Counted from the stretch's first letter, positions 26,621 through 35,124 are shown. The stretch: DNA of 49,239 bases from Parcubacteria group bacterium GW2011_GWA2_40_23 (GCA_000996245.1 LBYP01000001.1:81197-130435), one strand, 5' to 3'. Notes: a model not told the origin generated them from the letters alone. Translations and numbers: made by a program.

Positions 26621-26710
26621 AAGCTTATAGCTTATAGCAAGTTAGCTTTTAGGTGCTTAGTATGATAATACTTAACACCTATGAGCTATAAGCTAGGCAC
26701 CTATAAGCTT
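26621..26710. repeat. Inverted repeat AAGCTTATAG...CTATAAGCTT (R2)
   Basis: A 90-base element with perfect 10-base terminal inverted repeats and nested AGCTTATAGC/GCTATAAGCT arms. It shares TTAGCTTTTAGGTGCTTA with the copy at 43402-43490. It ends 6 bases before the pyrG start, so an in-frame ATG at 26681 lies inside the repeat and is not used as the start here. Confidence 0.88.
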
Positions 26711-26716
26711 GTAAAT

Positions 26717-28348
26717 ATGCCAAAGTACATCTTTGTTGTTGGCGGAGTTATGTCATCCGTAGGGAAGGGCGTAGCGGCTGCTTCTATCAGTAAAATAATT
26801 CAATCTCGTGGGTATCGTGTGGCTAATATTAAATGCGACATGTACGTTAACATCGATGCTGGCACTATTCGTCCAGCTGAACATGGAGAGGTTTTTGTCG
26901 GAGTAGATGGTGTTGAGGCAGATCAAGATTTAGGCAATTATGAACGCTTTACAGACCAAATTTGTACCCGCGATAATTACATTACCACTGGTCAGATTTA
27001 TCAGGAGGTGATACGTCGTGAACGTAATTTAGAATATGGTGGGGAAGATGTTGAGGTTGTTCCAGATGTTCCCAATGAAATTATTCGACGTATTGATGTT
27101 TGCCGTCAGAAAACAAAAGCTGAGGTTATGGTTATAGAATTTGGAGGCACTGTCGGTGAATTCCAAGTGTTATTGTTTTTGGAAGCCGCTCGCATGATGA
27201 AAGCCAGAATGCCCAAGGATGTTTTGTTTGTTTTGGTCAGTTATCTACTCACGCCAAAATTATTGGGTGAACAAAAATCAAAACCAACTCAATACGCTAT
27301 TCGCACTTTAAACTCGGCTGGCATTAATCCGGATTTTATCATGTGCCGAGCCAATGATCCTGCTTCAGAATCTATCAAAACGACTATTAGCACGGTTTGC
27401 AGTTTACCACGCGAGTGTATTATTTCGGCTCCAGACGTAGAATCAATTTATGATGTTCCAGTAAACTTCGAACATGAAGGTTTGGGTGCCACAATGCTTA
27501 AAACTCTAGGATTAAAAGAACGAAAAAAGAATTTAGTCGATTTTATAACATTAGCGAAGAAGACTAAAAGTATTAAAAAAGGAGTGAAGATCGGCGTTGT
27601 GGGTAAGTATTTTAATTATAAATCATGCCGCGATACTTATATTTCAGTTCTTGAATCAATCAATCATGCGGCGTGGATAAATAATGTTAAGGCGGACATT
27701 ATTTGGCTCGATTCAGAGGAATACGAAACTAACCCAGCCAAGTTAAAAGAGCTTTCAGGTCTTGATGGTGTGGTTGTTCCTGGTGGTTTTGGTGCGCGTG
27801 GAGTGGAAGGAATTATTTCTGCCATTAAATATGTTCGCGAAAAGAATATTCCGTTTTTGGGTTTATGTTATGGCTTACAATTAGCTACAGTTGAATTTGC
27901 TCGTCATGTTTGTGGAATTAAAGGCGCTACTTCAACCGAATTGGATCCAAAGGCTGAAGATCAAGTTATTCATACCATGTTAGATCAGATTGAAAAGATT
28001 CAGAAAAAGGATTATGGAGCCACTATGCGGTTAGGATCTTACCCCTGTGTTTTGAAAAAGGAATCAAAGAGTTTTGGTTTATATAAAACAGCTAAAATTT
28101 CAGAACGCCATCGTCACCGTTATGAAGTTAATAATGCTTACCGAGCACAATTAGAAAATAAAGGTATGCTTATGGCCGGGACCTCCCCAGATAATAATTT
28201 AGTTGAAATTATTGAGTTACCTAAGCATCCATTTTTCATCGGAACTCAATTCCATCCAGAATTTCAATCTCGACCATTAATAGGGCATCCATTGTTCAAT
28301 GGTTTTATAAAGGCAAGTCTTAGTAAAAAAGCGAGACAAGCGAGATAA
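26717..28348 (+). CDS. pyrG: CTP synthase, divergent
   Basis: Makes CTP from UTP using glutamine nitrogen. The synthase domain begins at MPKYIFVVGGVMSSVGKG, and this ATG is preferred over 26681, which lies in a repeat. The glutamine amidotransferase half has the nucleophile Cys in GLCYGLQ and the His-Glu pair in GTQFHPEF. Several usually invariant synthase residues differ: KCDMYVNIDAGTIRP instead of the usual K-x-DPY-x-N-x-D-x-GTM-x-P, and GGTVGEFQVLLFLEA instead of GGTVGDIESLPFLEA. The last residues (KKARQAR) come from AAGCGAGA repeats shared with 12008. Confidence 0.93.
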   Translation: MPKYIFVVGGVMSSVGKGVAAASISKIIQSRGYRVANIKCDMYVNIDAGTIRPAEHGEVFVGVDGVEADQDLGNYERFTDQICTRDNYITTGQIYQEVIRRERNLEYGGEDVEVVPDVPNEIIRRIDVCRQKTKAEVMVIEFGGTVGEFQVLLFLEAARMMKARMPKDVLFVLVSYLLTPKLLGEQKSKPTQYAIRTLNSAGINPDFIMCRANDPASESIKTTISTVCSLPRECIISAPDVESIYDVPVNFEHEGLGATMLKTLGLKERKKNLVDFITLAKKTKSIKKGVKIGVVGKYFNYKSCRDTYISVLESINHAAWINNVKADIIWLDSEEYETNPAKLKELSGLDGVVVPGGFGARGVEGIISAIKYVREKNIPFLGLCYGLQLATVEFARHVCGIKGATSTELDPKAEDQVIHTMLDQIEKIQKKDYGATMRLGSYPCVLKKESKSFGLYKTAKISERHRHRYEVNNAYRAQLENKGMLMAGTSPDNNLVEIIELPKHPFFIGTQFHPEFQSRPLIGHPLFNGFIKASLSKKARQAR

Positions 28349-28438
28349 GTTGGTAAGTAGCTAGGTAAAAAAATATAGGTATAAGAATGCAAGAACTTAA
28401 GAACAAGCGAAGCGATACAACATTTTGAACAATACAAC

Positions 28439-28470
28439 AAAAAATTCCGCCATTAATGGCGGAATTTTTT
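28439..28470. terminator. Bidirectional terminator pyrG / 28469
   Basis: A 32-base perfect palindrome, AAAAAATTCCGCCATT plus its complement, between two convergent genes, with T-runs for both strands. The 90 bases before it (28349-28438) hold AAGCGAAGCGATA and TTTTGAACAATAC, also seen at about 14272-14345. Confidence 0.9.
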
Positions 28471-29815
28471 AATATTGAAGATTCGATTTAATATCGCAGG
28501 TTTCTTCTATGCAATGTGAAATAATTTTGTGAATGTTGGTAACCCCTTTAGTCGAGGCTTCTAAAAATCCCTGCACTGCAGCTTCGGCAAACCAACCGGA
28601 CTTGAGCCAATCAAAAAGCCATTGATTGGTGTAGCGCGGATCTTCCATGTTCGTACCAGAGCCAATTGTTTTTAACCAACGTTGATTAAAAAGTTCTTGT
28701 GATCCAATAGGGTCAGCAATGATAATGGGGAACCCCAGCGCTGTATAAAAGCTAAGTTCACTGGGCTTGGTCCAGATAATATCTGTCCGGCGAAGATCGC
28801 GTGTAAATTGATTAAAATAATCAGCTTTTGTTTTACTAAACAATATATGGACTTTACGTTGGCGTAATTCTTTGCTCAGACCGAGAGCGATAATTTCCTT
28901 TTTGAAATAGTCATAGACTTGTTCGTGTACGCCCGCGATTAAAATCATCTGAATTTTATTGTGACGAATATCATCTTTTAAGCTTTTGACAATTTCTATT
29001 CCGAGTTCACGTTGGGCACCAGCCCCACCGACAGCAAAGGTGAGAGTGAGCGGATGTCTCTTGTGTGGCGGGAAGTTTTTAGTACCCAAGTGCTCTCGCA
29101 GAGAATCACGGTAGCGTTTTAGATATGTTTTGGTGGGATCAAGATTGAATAAACGTTCGCCCAAGTGTTTTCTAAGTTTAGTTTCTTTTTCTCCACCTAC
29201 AAGTTCGTCAGGCAAAGGAAACCCAGTTACAAAAATGTTATCAGGTTTGACTCCATACATTTGCAGTCTTTGTTCAACGCGGTGATTAGGAGCAAGATAT
29301 TTAATTTTACTTTCTTTTGGATTAAGTGGTGCCCAGGCGCGACTGATATCAGTATCCGTACATAAACAGTAAATGTCTCCAGGATAATTAAATATTTCAG
29401 CCATGAATGCAGGTATAAAAAAGGTGGAGATGATTGGTAGAGGTTTTTTAGATAATTTATCAATCAAATGTTTACCCCATTTTTTCTTTTTAATCAAAGA
29501 ATAAGTTGAAGAAAGTTGAATCGACGGTTTTGAAAGATCGCGTTTGGGATAAAAAGGTTCTATTTTTTGGAAACGATCAAAAAGATCCCAAGCGAGTTCT
29601 CCAATTAGAGGAACATTCTTAAAGCGCGAAAAAAATTCATACATTTCTCGGCTTTGTTGCCAAATGTCTTTGTCAGATTTGGGGATTCCTGCGTAGGTAT
29701 TAGCATTAAGAACGGTTTTGTTGACGCTTAGTTCACGCAAAGGGAAGGCCGCACGTTGATGGCCATAACCCATGTCTACTGCGATAACGTAAGCTTTATT
29801 GTTGGTATTTTTCAT
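28469..29815 (-). CDS. GT-B/GT28-like protein (MGDG synthase-like)
   Basis: A 448-residue protein of two Rossmann-like halves. The N-terminus AVDMGYGHQRAAFPL resembles the GGGH-R-A motif of MurG/monogalactosyl-diacylglycerol-synthase-like glycosyltransferases. The middle has TFAVGGAGAQRELG, like the sugar-nucleotide glycine loop, and TKPSELSFYTALGFPIIIADPIGSQE resembles the C-terminal donor-binding segment. A role in glycolipid synthesis is plausible but not proven. On the minus strand TATAAT lies only 8 bases before the ATG, so the mRNA would be nearly leaderless. Confidence 0.72.
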   Translation of the reverse strand: MKNTNNKAYVIAVDMGYGHQRAAFPLRELSVNKTVLNANTYAGIPKSDKDIWQQSREMYEFFSRFKNVPLIGELAWDLFDRFQKIEPFYPKRDLSKPSIQLSSTYSLIKKKKWGKHLIDKLSKKPLPIISTFFIPAFMAEIFNYPGDIYCLCTDTDISRAWAPLNPKESKIKYLAPNHRVEQRLQMYGVKPDNIFVTGFPLPDELVGGEKETKLRKHLGERLFNLDPTKTYLKRYRDSLREHLGTKNFPPHKRHPLTLTFAVGGAGAQRELGIEIVKSLKDDIRHNKIQMILIAGVHEQVYDYFKKEIIALGLSKELRQRKVHILFSKTKADYFNQFTRDLRRTDIIWTKPSELSFYTALGFPIIIADPIGSQELFNQRWLKTIGSGTNMEDPRYTNQWLFDWLKSGWFAEAAVQGFLEASTKGVTNIHKIISHCIEETCDIKSNLQY

Positions 29816-29929
29816 ATGTTCATATTATATCATAAAGAAATATGTAAAAAGAATAATGAATAAAGAATAATGAAGAATAATATTGATTATAGTATTTCCT
29901 ATTTATAGCTCTAATTTTGTATATGCGAT

Positions 29930-29977
29930 TATTCGTGACTATTCGTAGATTAGTAGAAGATTGGTAATTAGTAATTT
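29930..29977. repeat. R3 repeat abutting GC-rich cassette
   Basis: ATTCGTAGATTAGTAGAAG followed by ATTGGTAATTAGTAATT directly before the A-tract of the terminator at 29978. Nearly the same string precedes the cassette terminator at 36716. Confidence 0.7.
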
Positions 29978-30011
29978 AAAAAAAACGGTCAAACCCATGG
30001 GGGAATGACCG
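29978..30011 (-). terminator. Terminator of the cyclic-nucleotide-binding gene
   Basis: On the minus strand CGGTCATTCCC...GGGTTTGACCG is followed by eight T. Confidence 0.88.
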
Positions 30012-30018
30012 GAACGAT

Positions 30019-30504
30019 TTAGTGAACCAGACCCGTGAGGAAGTGGAGCAGGCCGGGGGCTTTCTTTGTGAGTGCGTTACGTTCACGTCCGCCCAAGGCG
30101 AGGAGTTGTTCGTTGGTCTGGCGCAAGTGCGAGGCCAGGCCGATGCCGAGGTTCTTGAAGATGAGCATGGCGAGCTGGGGTTCAACACGGGAGATCGTGT
30201 CCATTGTTTCTCGTGAGAGAGAAGCGATCTCGGTGCCATCAACGGTCGCCGTGATCTTGACCGAGCGCGGCTGACCATCGAGGAAGGCGATTTCTCCGAG
30301 GACGTCGCCGGGCAGGAAGTCGACTTCGAAGTCGCCGAGTCGGATCCTGGCTCCACCCAGCAGAACGATGAAGAGAGCGGTGCCTTCGTCGCCCTTGAGG
30401 ACGATCGGTTGGCCGGCTGCGAATGTCTGTCTGGTCGTGAAGCGAGCGATGACTTGGTCGTGGCGCAGCGGATCGAGGCCTTCGAGCAGCTTAGTTCTTA
30501 ACAT
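30019..30504 (-). CDS. GC-rich stand-alone cyclic nucleotide-binding domain protein
   Basis: A 161-residue protein that is essentially one cNMP-binding beta-barrel (residues about 10-125) plus a C-terminal helix region. FLPGDVLGEIAFLDGQPRSVKI is the phosphate-binding cassette, with the Glu for the ribose and the Arg for the cyclic phosphate. No helix-turn-helix follows, so it is not a CRP-type regulator on its own. The start ATG has a strong Shine-Dalgarno (GGAGG, 6 bases). TTAACA-16-TAAGAT lies upstream. Its base composition is much higher in GC than that of its neighbours. A class III adenylate cyclase is encoded 8 kb away (38249), so cAMP could be the ligand; this is inference. Confidence 0.88.
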   Translation of the reverse strand: MLRTKLLEGLDPLRHDQVIARFTTRQTFAAGQPIVLKGDEGTALFIVLLGGARIRLGDFEVDFLPGDVLGEIAFLDGQPRSVKITATVDGTEIASLSRETMDTISRVEPQLAMLIFKNLGIGLASHLRQTNEQLLALGGRERNALTKKAPGLLHFLTGLVH

Positions 30505-30851
30505 GGCTGACCTCCAGTGATAGCGATTTCTCGACCTAGGAGCGTCTTAATCTTAGCACATTCTTGGATTCTGTTAAGATTGAATTATAGATTGTTGATA
30601 ACTTGATTTTCAAAATTGTAATCAATGTTTTATTATAATTAGTGAAGGCTTAATTCGGTACAATATAATAGGGATATGTTATCGTCTCCCTTCTCCGAAT
30701 TGAGCTTTCTTTTTATTGAATAAAAGAAGTTTTTAGTCTACAATATAGTTCTATATCCTCATATTAGATTACGTGAAAATCAGCAACGAGAAATGATTAG
30801 TCAGTATTTTAATTATTAGTAGATTTGTAGTAGATTCGTAATTCGTAGTAT
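30505..30851. other. 347-base gap before greA
   Basis: It holds the minus-strand promoter of the cNMP gene (about 30545-30580), TATAAT boxes at about 30633 and 30664 on the plus strand, and a 14-codon reading frame from ATG 30676 followed by a weak A/T-rich hairpin with a TTTTT tail (about 30708-30737), which could be a leader peptide/attenuator. R3 repeats (GTAGATTCGTAATTCGTAG) sit directly before the greA ATG. Confidence 0.4.
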
Positions 30852-31352
30852 ATGCAAATACCTAAACGTAAATCAGAAAATCGTCGACTGGTACCAGTGG
30901 ATACTTTTATTACAGAAGAAAGATTTAATGAGTTGAAATTAAAACTAAAAAGGATGAAAGAAGTCATGCATCCCAAATTAGCAGAGGAATCAAAAAGGTT
31001 AGCTCAGTTTGGAGATTTTTCGGAAAATGCAGAATATCAAATCGCGAAAGGTAAATTACGTGGTTTGAATCAAAAGATTTCAGAAACAGAATTTCAAATC
31101 AATCATGCACAAGTTATTAAAGCGAGTAAGAATACGGATAAGGTCGGTTTGGGACATTTTGTGACTATAGAAAGTCAGGGAAAACAAAAAACATATCAGA
31201 TTCTTGGTTCGACAGAATCGAGCCCTCAAGCCGGAATTATTTCTCGTCATTCACCGCTTGGTGAGGCTTTGCTTGGTTCAAGCGTCGGAGAAGTCGTCGA
31301 AGTTCAACTAAAAGAGAAAAAGGTAAAGTATAAAATTGTAGCTATCAAATGA
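30852..31352 (+). CDS. greA: Transcription elongation factor GreA/GreB
   Basis: Rescues stalled RNA polymerase by stimulating transcript cleavage in the secondary channel. The N-terminal coiled coil carries the acidic tip GDFSENAEYQ, and the C-terminal FKBP-like domain ends SPLGEALLGSSVGEVVEV. At 166 residues it has a short extra N-terminus (MQIPKRKSENRRLVPVDTF) compared with typical 158-residue GreA. It ends in TGA, evidence for standard stop use. Alone in its transcription unit. Confidence 0.93.
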   Translation: MQIPKRKSENRRLVPVDTFITEERFNELKLKLKRMKEVMHPKLAEESKRLAQFGDFSENAEYQIAKGKLRGLNQKISETEFQINHAQVIKASKNTDKVGLGHFVTIESQGKQKTYQILGSTESSPQAGIISRHSPLGEALLGSSVGEVVEVQLKEKKVKYKIVAIK

Positions 31353-31513
31353 TATATAAAAGCTCTCTGGATTAAGCAGAGGGTTTTTAAATTAGATTTA
31401 GTAAATGTCAATTTCCCCTGCTTTTTGATTATTTCTTTAATGTTCTGGCTAAATTTGATATAATATAGACAGTTAAGACAGCATAGTGAATCTAATTCTT
31501 AAACAACAAAATT

Positions 31514-32464
31514 ATGGAAAATGTCATCAAAAGTACGCCCAAGGATGTGTTTTTGCATTTATTCAATATTGTCACCTTCTATTTAAGCGTTATCGGTTTT
31601 ATCATGCTTTTTATTAACTACATTAATGCCTTGTTCCCAGACGCATTAAATTATTATTTTTCTAATATTTCTAATGCGGTTAAAGTTTCTAGTTCCATTT
31701 TGTTTATTGCTGTCCCTGCTTATTTGTTATCAGCTTGGATATTGGGTAGAGATTTAAAGAATATGCCGGAGAAAAGAGATTTTTGGCTACGTAAATGGTT
31801 AGTTTATTTTACTCTTTTTGTTTCGGCCATCACGATTATTGTTGATTTGATGATTTTTGTTTATAACTTTTTAGATGGTGATTTAACAGTTAAATTCATT
31901 CTCAAGGTTTGTATTGTTTTGATTGTGACAGCAGCTGTTTTTGGCTATTATATTTGGGATTTAAAACGCAAGGAAATGAAATCTAAATTACCAAAAATAC
32001 TTGCAATTGTTTTAGCTGTTGTTGTTTTGGCGAGTATCATAATGGGGTTTTTTATAATAGGAACTCCGAGCCAACAGCGTAATAGAAAGATGGATGATCA
32101 AAGAATAATGGATTTACAGACTATTCAGGGGCAGGTAGTTGATTATTGGTCTAGAAAAGAAGTTTTACCAAAAAATTTAGAAGGTTTAGAAGATAATATT
32201 TCCGGTTTTATTGTGCCGAAAGATCCAGACACAAAAAAGGCTTATGAATATAACATCAATGATCCTTTAAAGTTTGAACTTTGTGCGGATTTTGCAACCT
32301 CAAGTTTGGATTTGCCTGCACGTGGTAAGGAAACTATGTATGATTCGCCTTATGGCGCCTTTCAACAGAATTGGGATCATCAAATTGGACGAACTTGTTT
32401 TAGTCGAACCATTGATCCAGAATTATACAAGTTGAATACTTCTGAACCAAAGGTGTTGAGATAA
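31514..32464 (+). CDS. DUF5671-like multi-pass membrane protein
   Basis: A 316-residue protein with five hydrophobic helices in the first 190 residues (beginning TPKDVFLHLFNIVTFYLSV), then a soluble C-terminal part (about 195-316) resembling the pilin-like or type II secretion-associated tails of CPR membrane proteins (RIMDLQTIQGQVVDYWSRK, then LPKNLEGL). The first part matches the DUF5671 pattern as I remember it. Function unknown. TATAAT is found at about 31459; a strong terminator follows. Confidence 0.75.
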   Translation: MENVIKSTPKDVFLHLFNIVTFYLSVIGFIMLFINYINALFPDALNYYFSNISNAVKVSSSILFIAVPAYLLSAWILGRDLKNMPEKRDFWLRKWLVYFTLFVSAITIIVDLMIFVYNFLDGDLTVKFILKVCIVLIVTAAVFGYYIWDLKRKEMKSKLPKILAIVLAVVVLASIIMGFFIIGTPSQQRNRKMDDQRIMDLQTIQGQVVDYWSRKEVLPKNLEGLEDNISGFIVPKDPDTKKAYEYNINDPLKFELCADFATSSLDLPARGKETMYDSPYGAFQQNWDHQIGRTCFSRTIDPELYKLNTSEPKVLR

Positions 32465-32483
32465 AAAAATATTATTTAAACTT

Positions 32484-32512
32484 AAAAGATGGATTAGCTC
32501 CATCTTTTTTGG
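32484..32512 (+). terminator. Terminator after the DUF5671-like gene
   Basis: AAAAGATGGA / TCCATCTTTT with a 5-base loop and T-run. Confidence 0.92.
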
Positions 32513-32586
32513 TTTTAAAAAAGAGATTGAAAAATATGTCGGATTTTGGTAAAGTTATTTTTAGATAACAGTAACGAGGTAGGGAA

Positions 32587-33246
32587 ATGAAAATAGATGT
32601 TGCGGGAGTCGAACGAAGCACTATTGCTTCGTTGGTGGATCTTCATGGCAAGAGCATCCTCGAGGTTGGTTTCGGCTCTGCTCGTGAGACTTCGTATCTG
32701 ACATGGCCAGACAACTTCATCTTGGCGATAGATCCAGACCCGGCGCGGCTCAAAGCTTTGCCAGGGAAGATGCCTGGGGTGGGTTTCCAATGTCTCGACA
32801 TCCTCGCGACGAATTGGTACCAGGAGTTTGATCTGGTCGTCTTTTCCATGGCTTTGCATCACATACGGACGAGGGAAGCGAAGCTGGAAGCTCTGGCCAA
32901 AGCACGCCGAGCGCGCAAGCCCAGTGGTGAGATTCTGATCATAGAACCGCCACTGGATGGTGAGTTGACCCGACTCATCTGTGAATTCGACCAGGACGAG
33001 ATTCAGGGCATCTCCGAAGCAAGGGACATTCTGGACGATTTAGAGTCCGGTTGTGTCGCTGCGGTCAAGGGCGTAAAGGCCTTGTGGGAATTCGATGATG
33101 AGAAAGAGCTGTTCGGTTTCTTTACCACCATGATGCAACGTGTTCGTGTCGGCATCACGGAAAAGGAAATTGAGTCTGCACTGTCTCTACTCGGTTTGGC
33201 TGGTCGCGCCCAGTTGATCGATGCGATCGATTTCTACGTTCTGTGA
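32587..33246 (+). CDS. GC-rich class I SAM-dependent methyltransferase
   Basis: A 219-residue Rossmann methyltransferase. SAM-binding motif I is ILEVGFGSARETSYL, the acidic end of strand 2 is LAIDPDPARL, and motif IV is FDLVVFSMALHH. The substrate is unknown; the fold resembles UbiE/Methyltransf_11-type small-molecule enzymes. The GC content is much higher than in the flanks. TTGAAA-17-TAAAGT (about 32527-32555) and GAGGTAGGG before the ATG form its own control region, and a strong terminator follows. Probably acquired, like the other GC-rich genes. Confidence 0.88.
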   Translation: MKIDVAGVERSTIASLVDLHGKSILEVGFGSARETSYLTWPDNFILAIDPDPARLKALPGKMPGVGFQCLDILATNWYQEFDLVVFSMALHHIRTREAKLEALAKARRARKPSGEILIIEPPLDGELTRLICEFDQDEIQGISEARDILDDLESGCVAAVKGVKALWEFDDEKELFGFFTTMMQRVRVGITEKEIESALSLLGLAGRAQLIDAIDFYVL

Positions 33247-33255
33247 AGGTAAGAG

Positions 33256-33288
33256 GGGTTTGAGTTCACGTGCTCAAGCCCTTTTTTT
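33256..33288 (+). terminator. Terminator of the methyltransferase cassette
   Basis: GGGTTTGAG / CTCAAGCCC with seven T. The right arm overlaps the 3' end of the minus-strand 56-residue gene. Confidence 0.9.
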
Positions 33289-33444
33289 ATTGTTCTTTAT
33301 TAATCCGATGATACCAAAAATAACCGTTACGAATCCTATCAATTGTGTGCCGGGGCTATCATCATATCCACCATAGATAAAGAAAAACACCCCGAACAAT
33401 ATTGCTAAAATAAAATATATAATTCTGCGATGATATTTTTTCAT
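33274..33444 (-). CDS. 56-aa two-helix membrane protein
   Basis: A small frame below usual length cutoffs: MKKYHRRIIYFILAILFGVF, then GGYDDSPGTQLIGFVTVIFG, ending KKRA and TGA. It shows a basic N-terminus and two hydrophobic helices (about 8-24 and 34-49), a convincing small membrane protein. TATAAT lies about 25 bases upstream of the ATG on the minus strand. It begins (in reading order it ends) the minus-strand accessory group next to tRNA-Gln. The function is unknown; the shape would fit a holin-like or toxin-like peptide, but nothing shows that. Confidence 0.6.
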   Translation of the reverse strand: MKKYHRRIIYFILAILFGVFFFIYGGYDDSPGTQLIGFVTVIFGIIGLIKNNKKRA

Positions 33445-33713
33445 AGTTTAATTTGTTGTTATGTATTAATTATATCAATTTTGATGGGATATTTGAAATT
33501 TGTAAACAAAAAATCCTCACAAATAGTGCGGATTTTTTGTTGGTTTACCAGGTATCGGCAGCCAACAAAGTTGGCAACTGGTATATGGCTCCCCACGTCG
33601 GTTAAGAACAATCAATAACTGTATATGTTAGGGCTTTTTTAGGGGTCGAATCGAGTGTCCCGTGACGGGGACGGGTTGAGGGCATCTTATCGACATTTTC
33701 AACAATTCTATAA
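33445..33713. other. Gap with hairpins, no gene
   Basis: Contains AAAATCC...GGATTTTTT (about 33509-33538, terminator-like on both strands), GGTTTACCAGGT (also, inverted, at about 48852), and a strong hairpin GTCCCGTGACGGGGAC (about 33657-33672). A C-rich/G-rich stretch GGGGTCGAATCGAG slightly resembles a tRNA T-arm but no tRNA can be folded. Confidence 0.4.
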
Positions 33714-34265
33714 TTATTTTAATTTTGACAAATCTTCTAACAAATGACCAAAGTCGCCTTCCTTAAAAAAATCGTTAATAACTGTTTTGCCAACAAGCGA
33801 TGTGTTTATAATCTTCCCCTTCCATTCAGCTTTAAGCACAAGGGTATTTTTACCTTTTAAATAAAATTTATTGTTATGAGCACATCCATTCCGAATATGA
33901 CAAAAGAACTGAACAATAGGCTCATTCCAAAATTTTTTTAACAAACCATTTTCCTCAAATATATTATATGCATAAATTATAAATATGCACGCAAGGGTTG
34001 CAAAAGAAACCTTAGTCAACGGTTGCGGAGACTGTTGTTGGTCAAATTTAATTTTATTAACAATATTCTTAATTGGTAAATTAAGATCCTCCTTAGGGAA
34101 CGAACTCTTAATACTTAGCATTGCCCTATCATCAGGAATACTTAAGAGGGCATCTTGCACTAACGGAATATGTAAACCCGCAAATCCTAAGTGAATTAAA
34201 GTATAAACGCCGAGAACTTCATCGAATATTTTATTTATTATTACTGGTCTCATTGTATTATCCAT
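33714..34265 (-). CDS. HEPN-like protein (candidate RNase)
   Basis: A 183-residue, mainly helical protein. The segment IVQFFCHIRNGCAHNNKFYL contains R125-x4-H130, the RNase signature of HEPN domains (R-x4-6-H), at the usual place after a long helix. The remainder has no similarity that I recognise. HEPN proteins are common in toxin-antitoxin, abortive-infection and other defence systems, but also in housekeeping RNA processing. No obvious nucleotidyltransferase partner is adjacent. It lies in the minus-strand accessory group between a small membrane protein and a secreted protein, separated from the latter by a terminator, so it is probably transcribed on its own. Confidence 0.6.
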   Translation of the reverse strand: MDNTMRPVIINKIFDEVLGVYTLIHLGFAGLHIPLVQDALLSIPDDRAMLSIKSSFPKEDLNLPIKNIVNKIKFDQQQSPQPLTKVSFATLACIFIIYAYNIFEENGLLKKFWNEPIVQFFCHIRNGCAHNNKFYLKGKNTLVLKAEWKGKIINTSLVGKTVINDFFKEGDFGHLLEDLSKLK

Positions 34266-34293
34266 AAGTATTATTTATTACATTAAACAAAAC

Positions 34294-34317
34294 AAACAAG
34301 CATAACCTCGCTTGTTT
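34294..34317 (-). terminator. Terminator of the YHYH-like gene
   Basis: AAACAAGC / GCTTGTTT with an 8-base loop, followed by a T-rich tail on the minus strand. It is similar in sequence to the terminator at 34775-34800. Confidence 0.8.
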
Positions 34318-34355
34318 CTATCTTAATATATTATGCGTATTAATCATCATTCAAT

Positions 34356-34751
34356 TTATTTAATCAGCCAACTCCATATTCTCGAAAACCACGACTTTGA
34401 TGGCTTTGACTCATTTATAGGTTCAGTTACTTTAATATTTGAATTTTTTTGAATATTATTATCTAATTTCGCATTAACAGGTTTGATCGCCTTATCAATT
34501 TTAGGTTGTTTGTATTCCGAAGCAAGCGTAGTATACCCGCCATTATCTGAATAGTGGCTTTTTATTGGCTCCTTTGGCTGTGGCAATGATTTAGCCTGAT
34601 GACAGTGATATTCCCCGCTACTTAATCCCCACTTTGCGCAATTTGTACGGCACGTATGACATCCAGATGAATCGGTACGGCCTGGGTGTGCTTGAGTTAA
34701 AGCTGGAAAAAAAAGAAAAATAACTAAAACAATAAAAAAAGTTTTTTTCAT
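34356..34751 (-). CDS. Secreted YHYH-like Cys/His protein
   Basis: A 131-residue exported protein. The signal peptide is residues 1-21 (FFIVLVIFLFFPALTQA). The mature start HPGRTDSSGCHTCRTNCAKW followed by GLSSGEYHCH is a small Cys/His-rich motif of the YHYH kind, often found beside excalibur or nuclease domains and possibly metal-binding. The rest is a low-complexity Lys/Pro/Asn linker with a short amphipathic Trp-rich C-terminus (SWFSRIWSWLIK) that may touch the membrane. Minus strand, own terminator. Confidence 0.75.
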   Translation of the reverse strand: MKKTFFIVLVIFLFFPALTQAHPGRTDSSGCHTCRTNCAKWGLSSGEYHCHQAKSLPQPKEPIKSHYSDNGGYTTLASEYKQPKIDKAIKPVNAKLDNNIQKNSNIKVTEPINESKPSKSWFSRIWSWLIK

Positions 34752-34774
34752 AATAAATTATTTTTTAATAACAA

Positions 34775-34800
34775 AACAAACGATTTCAACCTCGTTTGTT
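34775..34800 (-). terminator. Terminator of the GIY-YIG gene
   Basis: AACAAACGA / TCGTTTGTT with an 8-base loop and T-rich minus-strand tail. Confidence 0.8.
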
Positions 34801-34845
34801 TCTATATAAGTCAAGCACCCAAACGGGTCGCTTCAAAATTTTGAG

Positions 34846-35124
34846 TTATTGTGAATCCAGATCAGTCAAAGTATCCTTTAGCATTTGTCTTAATGTTGTT
34901 TTACCTTTGGTAGTTTTGAAATAACTTTCACGACGGAGTGCGTCGGGTTTTGATAGATAGGCTTCGAAGAAAATCAGTTTAACAGGTAATCTTTTTGCAG
35001 TCGAAATATTATCTCCGCGTTGATGTTCTAAAAAACGTCTTTCTACATCATCAGAAAAGCCAATATAAAACATTTTATCCTTAAAACTCCAGAGAACATA
35101 AACATAATAAAATTTTTCTGCCAT
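34846..35124 (-). CDS. GIY-YIG nuclease-superfamily protein
   Basis: A 92-residue single-domain protein of the UPF0213/YhbQ-like kind: FYYVYVLWSFKDKMFYIGFS carries the GIY (here YVY) and YIG motifs, followed by DDVERRFLEHQRG with the catalytic-type Arg, and YFKTTKGKTTLRQML at the end. I chose the ATG at 35122-35124 (MAEKFYY); the longer frame to 35169 starts in a tandem 17-bp repeat. Such small proteins are often acquired next to tRNA genes, and tRNA-Gln is 180 bases away. Nuclease activity is not proven for this subgroup. Confidence 0.88.
   Translation of the reverse strand: MAEKFYYVYVLWSFKDKMFYIGFSDDVERRFLEHQRGDNISTAKRLPVKLIFFEAYLSKPDALRRESYFKTTKGKTTLRQMLKDTLTDLDSQ

Noticed and set aside
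26681-26716. A longer pyrG frame starting at ATG 26681
   Set aside because: These codons lie inside the R2 inverted repeat and add non-PyrG residues; the family start is MPKYIFVVGG at 26717.
33580-33680. attR-like fragment of tRNA-Gln bounding an island
   Set aside because: Only weak matches (ATGGCTC; GGTCGAATC) were seen; not enough for an attachment site, and no integrase is present.
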